The notes beneath the pieces were generated by a model. The model searched no databases. It was given only the letters and a program-made list of their open reading frames with translations, and had not been told where the DNA came from. The position numbers and the translations under genes are program-made. Positions 7,032 to 15,553 of a stretch of DNA of 22,278 nucleotides are shown here, one piece after another. This DNA is from an uncultured Caryophanales bacterium (lineage in GTDB: Bacteria; Bacillota_I; Bacilli_A; RFN20; CAG-826): assembly GCA_946622925.1 (NCBI GenBank), contig CAMOQM010000002.1:1-22278 (forward strand), in the 5' to 3' direction. Positions within the stretch are counted from its first letter, which is position 1, and every line of letters begins with the position of its first letter.

Positions 7032-8230
7032 TGTTTTAATATTTCGGCCAAACCGCCAAGTGAGGTTTCTTTGTATTTGCTATCCAGGGAATCCCCGGTG
7101 ATCTTCATGGCCTTAACGACGTCATCGAAGCTGACTTGGTTCTTGCGGATCGGTTCGATGTGCTTGGCGTAGAGGTAACTATCATAGGCCCTAATGGCCC
7201 CAATACCGTTACGTTCGATGCAGGGGATGACGACATAGCCATCCACGGGGTCGCAGCTTAAGCCTAGGAAATGTTCCATGGCGACTTCCGCCCCATATTC
7301 GATTTGATGGAGGGATAAACCATCGCAATAGCCTAAAGCGGCCGCGGCCATCGAGGTAGCGGTGCCGATTTCGGCTTGGCAGCCTCCCACCGATCCGGCG
7401 ATGGAGGCGTTTTGCTTAACGGTATCGCCGACCATTCCGGCGATATAGAGGGATTCTTTTATCTTTGATAAAGGCACGCCCTTGTTCTTAAATAGATAAT
7501 ACAAAACGGCCGGCAAGACCCCGCTTGATCCGCAGGTAGGAGAAGTGACCACCGTTTCGCCGCAGGCACTACTTTCGGCCACCGCATAGGCATAGGCGGA
7601 AAGAAGGAGTTCCATCTTTCCTTGACCAGCTGGAATGGTGAGGGCTTTTTGGTAGATGTCACGGGCGGAACGCCAAACTTGGAGACGGGGGTTTTTATTG
7701 ACGGGGATAGGACCGCAGGTGGTTATGCCGCGGTCGATGGCCCAGAACATCTTCTCCAAGATGCCATAGAGATATTCGTCGATATCCTTGCTTTCGTAAC
7801 GCTGGCAAAATTCGGGAATGGACCGGCATCCGCTTCCGACATATTCCCGAACAAAATCGGCGAAAGTAGGGAAGGGGTAAATGTCTTCTTCATTGACTTC
7901 GGGGTCGGTATCGGAATGGATTTCCCCGCCGCCTAAGGAAAAATAGACATGGGTAAGACTAGGGGAAACAAACTTCATGGTTAAGGGATGGGGAGGTTTT
8001 GCGGTGGTATCGCTGATGACGGTGACCTCGTGCCCTTCCAATCCGAGTTTCACCGAAGAGTCGCTATGGTGACCCCTAAAGGTATAGGCCAAAGAGCCAT
8101 AGAAGGTGACTTCGACTTTCTCACCTTCCTTAATTAAAGAGGCAAAGCGTTTAGCGGCCGAAAAAGGCGCGATGGTGTGGGAAGAGGAAGGCCCCGGACC
8201 ATAACGGAAGAGCTTGCTTAATGATTTCAT
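7028..8230 (-). CDS. sdaA: L-serine ammonia-lyase (iron-sulfur serine dehydratase), single-chain beta-alpha form
   Basis: The enzyme converts L-serine to pyruvate and ammonia using an oxygen-sensitive [4Fe-4S] cluster. The beta domain carries G-P-S-S-S-H-T (residues 13-19). The alpha domain shows P-T-C-G-S-S-G (231-237), G-C-Q-A-E-I-G (283-289) and C-D-P-V-D-G-Y-V-V-I-P-C-I-E-R-N (326-341). Candidate cluster ligands C284, C326 and C337 have the 42- and 11-residue spacings known from the family. At 400 residues it is shorter than the E. coli type (about 450) and ends at K-E-T-S-L-G-G-L-A with no C-terminal cysteine tail. It overlaps both neighbours by ATGA, placing it third in a four-gene operon. 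Confidence 0.93.
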   Translation of the reverse strand: MKSLSKLFRYGPGPSSSHTIAPFSAAKRFASLIKEGEKVEVTFYGSLAYTFRGHHSDSSVKLGLEGHEVTVISDTTAKPPHPLTMKFVSPSLTHVYFSLGGGEIHSDTDPEVNEEDIYPFPTFADFVREYVGSGCRSIPEFCQRYESKDIDEYLYGILEKMFWAIDRGITTCGPIPVNKNPRLQVWRSARDIYQKALTIPAGQGKMELLLSAYAYAVAESSACGETVVTSPTCGSSGVLPAVLYYLFKNKGVPLSKIKESLYIAGMVGDTVKQNASIAGSVGGCQAEIGTATSMAAAALGYCDGLSLHQIEYGAEVAMEHFLGLSCDPVDGYVVIPCIERNGIGAIRAYDSYLYAKHIEPIRKNQVSFDDVVKAMKITGDSLDSKYKETSLGGLAEILKQ

Positions 8231-9093
8231 TTAAATAGATTCCCCACCTTATCTATATTAGGAATTGTAACGTCTTGCCCGATTTCGGAAAAGGTTACGG
8301 TGTAGGTTTGATGACAATCTACCGAGACCACTTTCTTCGAGGAATACCAAGCATCCAGATAAATGCTGACCGGGGTGAAATCATCTAAAACGGTGACGTT
8401 AAGATAGACATTGGCGAAGTTTGGAAGATCATCAAGATCTCCGAAAACCTTCATCTGCTTAACTACGTTAACCGTGGATTTTTTGGGATCCAAAGTGAGT
8501 TTATAGGTAATCGAATCGCCTTTGACCCTGGTGACTTCTTTAACGGTTTCTTCGTTTATGACGTAGCCTTCAATGCATCTATCGAAAGGGTAAACGCCGA
8601 AGGCTTCTTTATACTGGGGAAGGGTGGCTTTGGCGTAGTCATCGGGGGATTTGTGATTATCTTTATAGACCGCGGTTTCGCCTTTAAAGAAGGCCTCGTG
8701 ATCGGTTTGGGCCTTATCGGATTTGGAATCGTTATGGAGGTAGTTATATTCCTTGCCTTTTATGGTGGTGACGTTGATGGGCTGGGTTATTGGCCAAAAT
8801 ATAAAACTAGCCACTGAGGAACCATCGGTTACTGCTTTAAACGAGGACAAAGAAGCAACTTTATCCATATATAAAGATGGGAATAGCTTGTATTCGCTTT
8901 CGGACAATTCGGAAGCTTTCCTAGGTCCGGAGGACGACTCAGATGAGGATGACTCACTAGTAACGCTAGTGGTGGATGAGGATAATTCGGTGGCGTGCGA
9001 ACTAGTAGAAGAAATGTTAAAAGGGGTGGGATTATTACAAGCTGATAAGAGCAAGGCGGAAAGAGTTAAGCCGAAAAATAACTTTCTTTTCAT
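8227..9093 (-). CDS. Lipoprotein of unknown function
   Basis: The 288-residue product starts with a lipoprotein signal peptide: basic M-K-R-K, a hydrophobic core and lipobox L-S-A-C with the lipidated cysteine at residue 19. A serine/threonine-rich linker (about 26-57) then spaces a globular domain of about 230 residues from the membrane. The domain is rich in alternating strands (for example S-I-T-Y-K-L-T-L, then V-Y-L-N-V-T-V-L), suggesting a beta-sandwich or lipid/ligand-binding fold. I recognise no family. It begins two bases after the stop of the FAD-dehydrogenase gene, and its stop overlaps the serine ammonia-lyase start (ATGA), so it is firmly co-transcribed. The product should face outward on the cell membrane. 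Confidence 0.85.
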   Translation of the reverse strand: MKRKLFFGLTLSALLLSACNNPTPFNISSTSSHATELSSSTTSVTSESSSSESSSGPRKASELSESEYKLFPSLYMDKVASLSSFKAVTDGSSVASFIFWPITQPINVTTIKGKEYNYLHNDSKSDKAQTDHEAFFKGETAVYKDNHKSPDDYAKATLPQYKEAFGVYPFDRCIEGYVINEETVKEVTRVKGDSITYKLTLDPKKSTVNVVKQMKVFGDLDDLPNFANVYLNVTVLDDFTPVSIYLDAWYSSKKVVSVDCHQTYTVTFSEIGQDVTIPNIDKVGNLFK

Positions 9094-9095
9094 GC

Positions 9096-10511
9096 CTATT
9101 TGCTCTTCTCGATGATGTTACGGGCGATGTAGACGCCACAGGCGGAAGCCTGGGCTAAGCCACGGGTGACACCCGCGCCATCGCCAGCGACATAGAGATT
9201 CTTAACCCCATTGATTTCCAGGTTCTTATTGGTATCGGGTCTAGCCGAATAATATTTGGCTTCGGCGCCATATAGGAGAGTGTGTTCGGTGGCGATACCC
9301 GGGGTGATTTTATCTAAGACCTCAATCATTTCGATGATGGAACGTAGGGTCTTGTATGGTAAGGCTAAGCCTAAATCCCCAGGCACGGCCTCTTTTAAAG
9401 TGGGGCGGACAAAACCTTCATCGATTCTAGATTGGGTGGAACGTCTGCCCATCTTGATGTCGCCATAGGTTTGGACGATGACCCCACCGCAAGCGAGTTG
9501 ATTGACTAAAGAAGAAATCTTCTTCGCATATTCGTTAGGCTCTTTGAAGGGTTCGGTGAAGCGGTGGCTGACCAAAAGGGCGAAGTTGGTGTTAGGGGAA
9601 GATAAAGAGGAATTGTTGTAGGAGTGGCCATTGACGTTCATGACGCCTTCATAGTTCTCCACGACGACGTGGCCACCGGGATTGGAGCAGAAGGTCCGGA
9701 CGGTGCTACCGACGGAGGTACGGTAGATGAACTTACCTTCATAAAGGTTCTCGTTGATCTCTTCCATGACCATATTCGGACATTCGACGCGGACCCCGAT
9801 ATCGACTTGGGTGAAGCCCATCTCGATATTGTGCTTTTCTAAGGTTTCGCTTAACCATTTCGAGCCTTCCCTACCGACGCCTAAGACGACATAGTCGGCT
9901 TCGATGGTTTCGCCTTTGCCGATTTCGATGCCTTTGACCACCCCGTTTTCGACGTTGATGTCTTTGACTTGGACGCCAAAACGCATCTCGATTTTGTCTT
10001 TAAGGAATTCATAGATTCGTTTGAGGATTTTGATGTTTTCCTCAGTGCCGAGGTGACGGACTTTGCTACGGAGCAATTTGACCCCGACCGACATCGCCCT
10101 TCTTTCGATTTCTTTGACCTTGGGGGTGTCGGGATTGGTTAGGACGGGGGTGGCGCCAAAGGAGAGGTTGATATGGTCGACGTAGGTGATGAGGTCCATT
10201 AGTTCCTCTTGGGAGAGGTAATCGGTGAGCCAACCACCAAATTCGGAAGTGATATTGAATTTGCCATCGGAATAGGCTCCCGCTCCGCCAAAACCGGAAG
10301 TGATGGAGCAAGCGGGGTAGCATTCCCTATAGCCTTTGGGGGAAACCGGGCATTTATCGAGTTTATGTTCCAAAACCGGGCATTTTCTTAAATAGATGTC
10401 GCGGCCTCTATCTAACAAGATTATTTTGAGGTCGGGACGACGGGTGGCTAGTTCGTAGGCGCACATATAGCCACTAGGGCCGGCACCGACGATCGCTACA
10501 TCATATTTCAT
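9096..10511 (-). CDS. FAD-dependent dehydrogenase, COG2509-type
   Basis: The 471-residue protein opens with a Rossmann strand and G-A-G-P-S-G (residues 9-14). It has a cysteine-containing segment with S-G-F-G-G-A-G-A-Y-S-D-G-K and ends with N-L-Y-V-A-G-D-G-A-G and A-S-A-C-G, the FAD-closing motif. This pattern matches the uncharacterised FAD-dependent dehydrogenases of COG2509; the electron donor and substrate are unknown. I placed the start at 10511 because GGAGG lies seven bases upstream and the Rossmann fold begins at once. The frame stays open upstream to 10733, but that extension is low-complexity and runs into rpsD. It is the first gene of the operon leading to sdaA, with TATAAT at 10539-10544. 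Confidence 0.88.
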   Translation of the reverse strand: MKYDVAIVGAGPSGYMCAYELATRRPDLKIILLDRGRDIYLRKCPVLEHKLDKCPVSPKGYRECYPACSITSGFGGAGAYSDGKFNITSEFGGWLTDYLSQEELMDLITYVDHINLSFGATPVLTNPDTPKVKEIERRAMSVGVKLLRSKVRHLGTEENIKILKRIYEFLKDKIEMRFGVQVKDINVENGVVKGIEIGKGETIEADYVVLGVGREGSKWLSETLEKHNIEMGFTQVDIGVRVECPNMVMEEINENLYEGKFIYRTSVGSTVRTFCSNPGGHVVVENYEGVMNVNGHSYNNSSLSSPNTNFALLVSHRFTEPFKEPNEYAKKISSLVNQLACGGVIVQTYGDIKMGRRSTQSRIDEGFVRPTLKEAVPGDLGLALPYKTLRSIIEMIEVLDKITPGIATEHTLLYGAEAKYYSARPDTNKNLEINGVKNLYVAGDGAGVTRGLAQASACGVYIARNIIEKSK

Positions 10512-10538
10512 GGTATTTCCTCCAAAGGGCGACACTTG

Positions 10539-10568
10539 ATTATAGTCTTGCTTCCTTAAATAAGGAAG
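10539..10568 (-). promoter_or_regulatory. Promoter and candidate operator of the FAD dehydrogenase / sdaA operon
   Basis: On the minus strand a perfect TATAAT (10539-10544) precedes the SD by about 16 bases. No good -35 is visible. The -35 region is instead occupied by an inverted repeat with 8-bp arms, CTTCCTTAAATAAGGAAG (10551-10568). This position fits a repressor or activator site. The assignment is inference. Confidence 0.55.
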
Positions 10569-10584
10569 GGTTTTACTTCTAGGC

Positions 10585-10613
10585 AAAGAAAAAGGGCGAC
10601 CGGGTGGTCGTCC
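10585..10613 (-). terminator. Intrinsic terminator of rpsD
   Basis: On the minus strand GGACGACC (10613-10606) pairs with GGTCGCCC (10601-10594) with one mismatch. A U-rich tract follows (10593-10585). Confidence 0.85.
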
Positions 10614-10626
10614 TTCTTGGATAAAA

Positions 10627-11232
10627 TCAGAGCAAGCGGTTGTAGTACTCGATGATTTGGGATTCTTGGATATCGAGGGGGAGCTCGTTACGTTCGGGCT
10701 GGCGGAGATATTCGCCTTCGAACTTCTCGGCATCGACCTTGACGTATCCGACGGAGGCCGGACGGGATTCCATGGATTCCTTAACGCACTTTAGCGGGCT
10801 TTCTTCCTTGAGGCTGATCTTGTCGCCGACGGAGCAGAGGTAGGAAGCGATATCCACTTTCTTACCATTGACGAGGATGTGGCCATGGTTGACGAGTTGC
10901 CTGGCCCCGGCACGGGTACGGGCGAAGCCCATACGGTAGACGAGGTTGTCCAAACGGGATTCGAGGATGCGGAAGAAGGCTAAACCGGTGACGGTGGGTT
11001 CCCTCTTAGCGATAAGGAAGAGGCGGCGGAACTGACGTTCGTTGATGCCATAGAGGTTCCTTAATTTCTGCTTCTCGAGCAACTGGGTGCCATATTCGGA
11101 AGGTTTCCGCTTACGGTCTTGACCATGTTGGCCAGGGCCATAGGGGCGCTTCTTTAGTTCCTCCCCGGTTTCTAAAACGGAAAATCCGAGGTGGCGGGAC
11201 TTTTTCCAAGAGCTGGCAGTGTACCTAGACAT
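10627..11232 (-). CDS. rpsD: 30S ribosomal protein S4
   Basis: The 201-residue product is a complete S4. It has the N-terminal S-R-Y-x-x-S-W-K and K-R-P-Y-G-P-G-Q-H-G segments without the zinc-binding cysteines, as in Bacillus-type S4. The S4 RNA-binding domain follows at about residues 91-153 (E-S-R-L-D-N-L-V-Y-R-M-G-F-A, then V-N-H-G-H-I-L-V-N-G). The protein nucleates 16S rRNA folding and in Bacillus represses its own mRNA. The start is fixed by GAAAGGAG nine bases upstream. The gene is monocistronic, with its own terminator and a structured leader, and is divergent from ezrA as in Bacillus. Confidence 0.98.
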   Translation of the reverse strand: MSRYTASSWKKSRHLGFSVLETGEELKKRPYGPGQHGQDRKRKPSEYGTQLLEKQKLRNLYGINERQFRRLFLIAKREPTVTGLAFFRILESRLDNLVYRMGFARTRAGARQLVNHGHILVNGKKVDIASYLCSVGDKISLKEESPLKCVKESMESRPASVGYVKVDAEKFEGEYLRQPERNELPLDIQESQIIEYYNRLL

Positions 11233-11396
11233 ATGTGTGTTCTCCTTTCTTTGCGCTTACAAAGACGAGGGTGACCTTCCCATCTTCCCGGGTGTCGGAT
11301 TTTTCGGCTTTGTAGCTAAGCTTACTTTTAGTAAATAACCGACGTCTGACGGAAGCGTAAGGGCATGCTGCTTGTTTACGCAGGGAAAAGCATATA
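11233..11396 (-). promoter_or_regulatory. Structured rpsD leader, candidate S4 autoregulatory RNA
   Basis: The transcript from about 11388 has a roughly 155-nt leader. A long-range helix pairs 5' GCTACAAAG (11316-11308) with CTTTGTAAGC (11264-11255), with one bulged A. It encloses about 43 nt including a GC-rich subdomain and ends just ahead of the SD (11242-11246). A -10-like TATATG lies at 11391-11396 with TTGCCA 15 bases further upstream. Firmicutes rpsD leaders are known S4-binding translational operators. I infer this one belongs to that class, but I have not folded or aligned it. Confidence 0.5.
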
Positions 11397-11476
11397 GAAA
11401 CTTTGTCCGCTTGGCAAGAAAAAACAGAAAATTCCTTTTAGGAAGTAGGTTTTGATATCCCTTTAACTAATGCGCG

Positions 11477-11485
11477 TGCTAACAT
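11477..11485 (+). promoter_or_regulatory. Weak candidate promoter of the ezrA operon
   Basis: TGCTAACAT is an extended -10 about 25 bases ahead of the ATG. No matching -35 was found at the right distance; a TTGATA at 11452-11457 is 22 bases away. Confidence 0.35.
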
Positions 11486-11510
11486 ATGCGGGAGAAAAAC
11501 ACTTTTTACT

Positions 11511-13232
11511 ATGTCCGAAGCAAATCCTAGTCCCACTCCTAATTTACCCCTAATAATTGGCGTCTCCGTCGGCGTCGTCGTTCTCCTTATCGCGATTTTC
11601 ATTGTCTTACATTTCACCTTGTTCGCCGCTTTGCGTTATAAGAAACAGGTCTATGAATTATCCAGAAGGTTTGAATACCTCCACGCTTTGCTTTTCGGTC
11701 AGGACAGCCAATATATCAAACGTATCGAATATATTTCCCGGGTTAATCTCCTTTACGTCGACCAGCACGTCAACTTCAATAAGCGTTTTAAGGAAATTCG
11801 CGATAAAAGCGATTCGGCCGCCCAAACGACCATCAACAATCTAAAAGACCTTCTTTCCGAACGTAATTACAAAGCCTTGGTGGCCGCCCTTCCCGAAGCT
11901 AGGATCGTCATCAATCGCTATGATGAGGAAGTCAATGAATTAACCAACGATTTATCCACGGTCATCCGTCCGGAAGAGGAATGCCGGCAAGCCGCCGCGG
12001 CCTTAAAGAGTTCCCTCCGCACCATCAAGCAAGACTTCTATATCAAACAAGCTGATTTATCTTTGGTTTTCGAATCCTTCGATAAGGTCTTTGCTAAGAT
12101 CGATGATGGCTTTGCTTCTTTTGAGTCTTATGTCGAAAGCGCCAAATACGAGGAAGCCCAGGAAATCTTGCCCCAGCTTGACGCCGTCATCAAAGAACTT
12201 GGCCGTTGCTTAGTCGAACTTCCAAGCCTCTGCGTCACCATTTCCTCGCTTATCCCGGATAAGTTCGCTTCTTTGGAAAACCGTTATCAGGAAATGAAGG
12301 CGGCCGATTATCCGCTTCAGCATCTCCATGTCATCGATACCCTCAATGAAATGAAGACCTCTTTGGAGGCTATTTCCAAACGGGTCCAGAACTTTGATTT
12401 AAGGAATGTTTCTTTGGAACTCGATGAGATATTGTCCCGGGTTGATTACCTCTTCGATGAATTCGATAAGGAAAAGGATGCCCGGACCGTCTTTGAAAAT
12501 GGCTGCGACGCCGCCTATGCCAAAAACAAGGCCGTCGATGCCAAATACATTTCCATTTGTAATGCCCTTCCCGCGGTTAAGTCGCTTTATTTGTTGCCCG
12601 ATGAAGGCCAAACCCAAATCGAAAACATCAATAGCCTCATCAATAAGATGGGCGCGACCAAGCGTTCTTTGGATACCTTGGTCCATTCGGGCGTTTTGAC
12701 TCCCTATTCTTTGCTTATGGAGAAGATGAAGCTCCTCGAAGAAGAGACCAGCCAAGCCTCCGGGGCGATTGATGATTTCCAACGTTATCTCCAATCCTTA
12801 AGGGAAGATACCATGGCCGCCTATGAGGCCGTCGACGTCTATTTCAAACGCGTCCATGAAGCCGAATTCAAGTTGCGCCGCCTTGACGTTGATAAGGCGC
12901 TAGAGGCCCATCAGGAACAAATCGATAGATGCCGTGAACTTATTTCCAAAATCTATACCGCCCTCTATGCCCAGCCAATCGACGTATTGACCATTTCGGA
13001 AAACCTCACCAGCTTACGTAATATCGGGGATGGCCTTTCCATGGAAGTCGGGCAAGAGGAACAAGCCGCCGTCTTTGCCTCTAACACCATTTTGTATGCG
13101 AATAGGCAACGTCAGCATTTTGGAGAAGTCGATGAAGCCATAACCCAAAGCGAATCCTTCTTCTTCGACGGCCATTTCCAGGATGCCTTTGAATCGGCGG
13201 AAGCCGTCTTGAAACGGATTAAGGGGAACTAA
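11511..13232 (+). CDS. ezrA: Septation ring formation regulator EzrA
   Basis: This 573-residue protein has an N-terminal membrane helix (about residues 12-35). A long, almost entirely alpha-helical cytoplasmic region follows, with heptad-like leucine/charge patterning. It ends in F-F-D-G-H-F-Q-D-A-F-E-S-A, which matches the C-terminal EzrA pattern. EzrA (about 560 residues in Bacillus) is a membrane-anchored spectrin-like modulator of FtsZ ring assembly. Sequence conservation in this family is low, so position matters: it is divergent from rpsD and followed by nifZ and thiI, the Bacillus arrangement. The N-terminus carries about eleven extra residues before the helix, a little longer than usual. 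The next gene starts three bases after the stop. Confidence 0.9.
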   Translation: MSEANPSPTPNLPLIIGVSVGVVVLLIAIFIVLHFTLFAALRYKKQVYELSRRFEYLHALLFGQDSQYIKRIEYISRVNLLYVDQHVNFNKRFKEIRDKSDSAAQTTINNLKDLLSERNYKALVAALPEARIVINRYDEEVNELTNDLSTVIRPEEECRQAAAALKSSLRTIKQDFYIKQADLSLVFESFDKVFAKIDDGFASFESYVESAKYEEAQEILPQLDAVIKELGRCLVELPSLCVTISSLIPDKFASLENRYQEMKAADYPLQHLHVIDTLNEMKTSLEAISKRVQNFDLRNVSLELDEILSRVDYLFDEFDKEKDARTVFENGCDAAYAKNKAVDAKYISICNALPAVKSLYLLPDEGQTQIENINSLINKMGATKRSLDTLVHSGVLTPYSLLMEKMKLLEEETSQASGAIDDFQRYLQSLREDTMAAYEAVDVYFKRVHEAEFKLRRLDVDKALEAHQEQIDRCRELISKIYTALYAQPIDVLTISENLTSLRNIGDGLSMEVGQEEQAAVFASNTILYANRQRQHFGEVDEAITQSESFFFDGHFQDAFESAEAVLKRIKGN

Positions 13233-13235
13233 CCC

Positions 13236-14369
13236 ATGATCTATTTGGATAACGCCGCCACCGTCAGGGTGCTGGATGAGGTTTTGGAAGAACACGCGCG
13301 GATTAACCGCGATTATTTCGCTAACGCCGGCTCCCATCATTATTTTGGCTATCAAGCCAAGAATCTTTTGGAGGAGGCGAGAACCTCCATTTTAAAAGAC
13401 TTAAAACTAGAAAAGACCCATAAGGTAATGTTCAATTCGGGGGCTACCGAAGGTAATAACACCGTATTAAAGGGCTTAGCGTTAAAATACGCCAACCGGG
13501 GAAAACGGATCCTCGTCGGCCCAACCGAACATCCTTCGATTTTAACCACGGCGAATGACGTGGCGCGGCTTTATGGCTTTGAGGTGGTCAAGCTTCCCGT
13601 CGATGAATCAGGGCGGGTCACTCCGGAAATATTGAGCCAATATATGGATAAGCAGACCCTTATCGTCTCCATTATGGCCGTCAATAACGAAACTGGGGCC
13701 ATCAATGATTTAAAGGCTTTATCCGAAGTGGTTAAGCAATATCCTAAATGCTTCTTCCATAGCGATGCCACCCAAGGCATTGGCAAGGTCGATATCGATT
13801 ATAGTGGGGTGGATCTACTTACTTTCTCCGGCCATAAAATCGGAGCCTTTAAGGGAAGCGGGGCGTTAATCTACCATAACCGCATCGGCTTTGAAAGCCT
13901 CCATAGCGGAGGTTCGCAAGAAGGTGGATTTAGGGCCGGAACAGTCGATGTCCCTAGCTGCGTTTGCTTAGCTAAAGCCCTCCATCTTTGCTTTGTTAAC
14001 CAAAAGGCTTGGGGAGAACACGTTAGGGAATTAAATAACCATTTAAGGGATCAACTTAAGGATAACCCCCTTATCTCCATCAATTCATTGCCTAACGATT
14101 CGCCTTATGTTTTGAATTTCTCTTTGACCAAGCATAAAGCCTCGGTCGTGGTTGAGGCTTTGTCGCGGCTAGGAATATACGTTTCTTCCATCGCGGCTTG
14201 CTCTTCTAAGGGCGAAGAGCCTTCTTATGTTTTGGAGGCGATGGGTAAGCCAAGCTGGGCCAGCCATAATCCGATCCGGGTCTCTTTTAACCACGAAACT
14301 TCTTTAGAAGAAGTCGACGCTTTCGTTAACGCCTTAGAAAAGATATTGCAGGAGGTTCGCCCTTTATGA
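13236..14369 (+). CDS. nifZ: Cysteine desulfurase, NifZ/IscS-like, partner of ThiI
   Basis: The 377-residue class-V aminotransferase-fold enzyme removes sulfur from L-cysteine as an enzyme-bound persulfide. It has the PLP-contact S-G-A-T-E-G-N-N (68-75) and the internal-aldimine lysine K201 in F-S-G-H-K-I-G. It also has S-G-G-S-Q-E-G-G-F-R-A-G-T and the catalytic cysteine C322 in A-A-C-S-S-K-G. Its stop overlaps the thiI start by ATGA. In Bacillus the equivalent NifZ-ThiI pair makes 4-thiouridine in tRNA, and I assign the same role from order and coupling. It is not next to iscU or sufU here, so a general Fe-S role is less likely. Confidence 0.92.
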   Translation: MIYLDNAATVRVLDEVLEEHARINRDYFANAGSHHYFGYQAKNLLEEARTSILKDLKLEKTHKVMFNSGATEGNNTVLKGLALKYANRGKRILVGPTEHPSILTTANDVARLYGFEVVKLPVDESGRVTPEILSQYMDKQTLIVSIMAVNNETGAINDLKALSEVVKQYPKCFFHSDATQGIGKVDIDYSGVDLLTFSGHKIGAFKGSGALIYHNRIGFESLHSGGSQEGGFRAGTVDVPSCVCLAKALHLCFVNQKAWGEHVRELNNHLRDQLKDNPLISINSLPNDSPYVLNFSLTKHKASVVVEALSRLGIYVSSIAACSSKGEEPSYVLEAMGKPSWASHNPIRVSFNHETSLEEVDAFVNALEKILQEVRPL

Positions 14370-15550
14370 ATTTCGATACCTTACTCGTCCATTATGGCGA
14401 ACTTTCCACCAAAGGGAATAACCGCAAGGTCTTCATTCAGGCTTTGACCCATAATGTCAGAGTGGCTTTGAAAGGCTACGAAGGTTTAGAAATTAAGGGT
14501 AACCGTGACTTTATTTTGGTCACTTTAAATGGGGTGGATTATGCTCCGGTGGTGTCTCGTCTTCAGGAAGTATCGGGAATCCAACGCATCTCTTTGATTA
14601 AAAGATGTGGCAAGGATATTGAGGAAATCAAAGCCACCGCGGTTGAACTAATCAAAGGAGAGAAAGGGAGAACCTTTAAACTCGAAAGTAAACGCACCGA
14701 CAAGACCTACCCACTTGATTCTTATGGGATTTCCCGGGAAGTCGCCGATGCGATTTTGGATAATACGGATTTGGAAGTCGACGTCCATAATCCCGATATC
14801 GTGATGCATGTATCCCTCCGCCAAGAAGAGGCCACTTTGTCTTGCCATGATTTTCCAGGCAGTGGGGGCTATCCTCTAGGAATGAATGGCAAGGTCACGA
14901 TGCTACTTTCCGGGGGCATAGATTCGCCGGTAGCCGCTTATAGTTTGATCCGCCGTGGCTTAGTCGTGGATTGTCTACATTTCGCTTCCCCGCCTTATAC
15001 CCAACTCGCGGTCATCGATAAACTAAAAGATTTGCTTAAGGTCCTTAATACCTATCAAAACGATATTCGACTGCAAATCGTCCCCTTTACCAAAATCCAA
15101 GAAGCGATTTATGCCCATGTCCCCGAACCTTACTGCATCACCATAATGCGGAGGATGATGGTTAGGATCGCCGAAAGGGTAGCCAAAAAGAACCATTGTT
15201 TGGCTATTGCCACCGGGGAATCGGTAGGTCAGGTGGCCTCGCAGACCCTTGAATCGATCATCACCATAAATGACGTCACTAACTTCCCAATTCTGCGTCC
15301 TTTATGCGTCCTAGATAAAGTCTCCATCATCGAAACCAGCAAGAAGATCGGAACCTTCGATATTTCCATTCGGCCTTATGAAGATTGCTGTACGATCTTC
15401 AAACCCAAAAAGCCAAAGACCAAACCCCGGATCGATGAGGCGGAGCGTTATGAAACCTTATTCGATTACGAAGCGATGATCGAAGAAGCCGTCAATAACC
15501 TCGAAAACATCTACATTTCCGGCGGAGCGGAGGTGGAAGGGAGAGCATAA
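14366..15550 (+). CDS. thiI: tRNA 4-thiouridine synthase ThiI (no rhodanese domain)
   Basis: The 394-residue protein has a ferredoxin-like / THUMP RNA-binding region over about residues 1-165. The adenylating PP-loop S-G-G-I-D-S-P-V-A (182-190) and T-G-E-S-V-G-Q-V-A-S-Q-T (293-304) follow, with conserved Y-E-D-C-C at 338-342. It activates U8 of tRNA with ATP and inserts sulfur delivered by NifZ. It lacks the C-terminal rhodanese domain of E. coli ThiI, the usual Firmicutes form, so thiazole synthesis is not implied. An AGGAGG site lies ten bases ahead of the ATG, which sits within the nifZ stop. Confidence 0.96.
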   Translation: MNFDTLLVHYGELSTKGNNRKVFIQALTHNVRVALKGYEGLEIKGNRDFILVTLNGVDYAPVVSRLQEVSGIQRISLIKRCGKDIEEIKATAVELIKGEKGRTFKLESKRTDKTYPLDSYGISREVADAILDNTDLEVDVHNPDIVMHVSLRQEEATLSCHDFPGSGGYPLGMNGKVTMLLSGGIDSPVAAYSLIRRGLVVDCLHFASPPYTQLAVIDKLKDLLKVLNTYQNDIRLQIVPFTKIQEAIYAHVPEPYCITIMRRMMVRIAERVAKKNHCLAIATGESVGQVASQTLESIITINDVTNFPILRPLCVLDKVSIIETSKKIGTFDISIRPYEDCCTIFKPKKPKTKPRIDEAERYETLFDYEAMIEEAVNNLENIYISGGAEVEGRA

Positions 15551-15553
15551 TGC

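Noticed and set aside
8753..9115. Plus-strand open frame opposite the lipoprotein gene, rich in Asp/Glu
   Set aside because: It is an antisense image of the lipoprotein's Ser-rich linker. It has no SD and crosses the operon junction.
10512..10733. N-terminal extension of the FAD dehydrogenase to 10733
   Set aside because: It would overlap the rpsD end and terminator and is low-complexity. An SD and the Rossmann motif fix the start at 10511.
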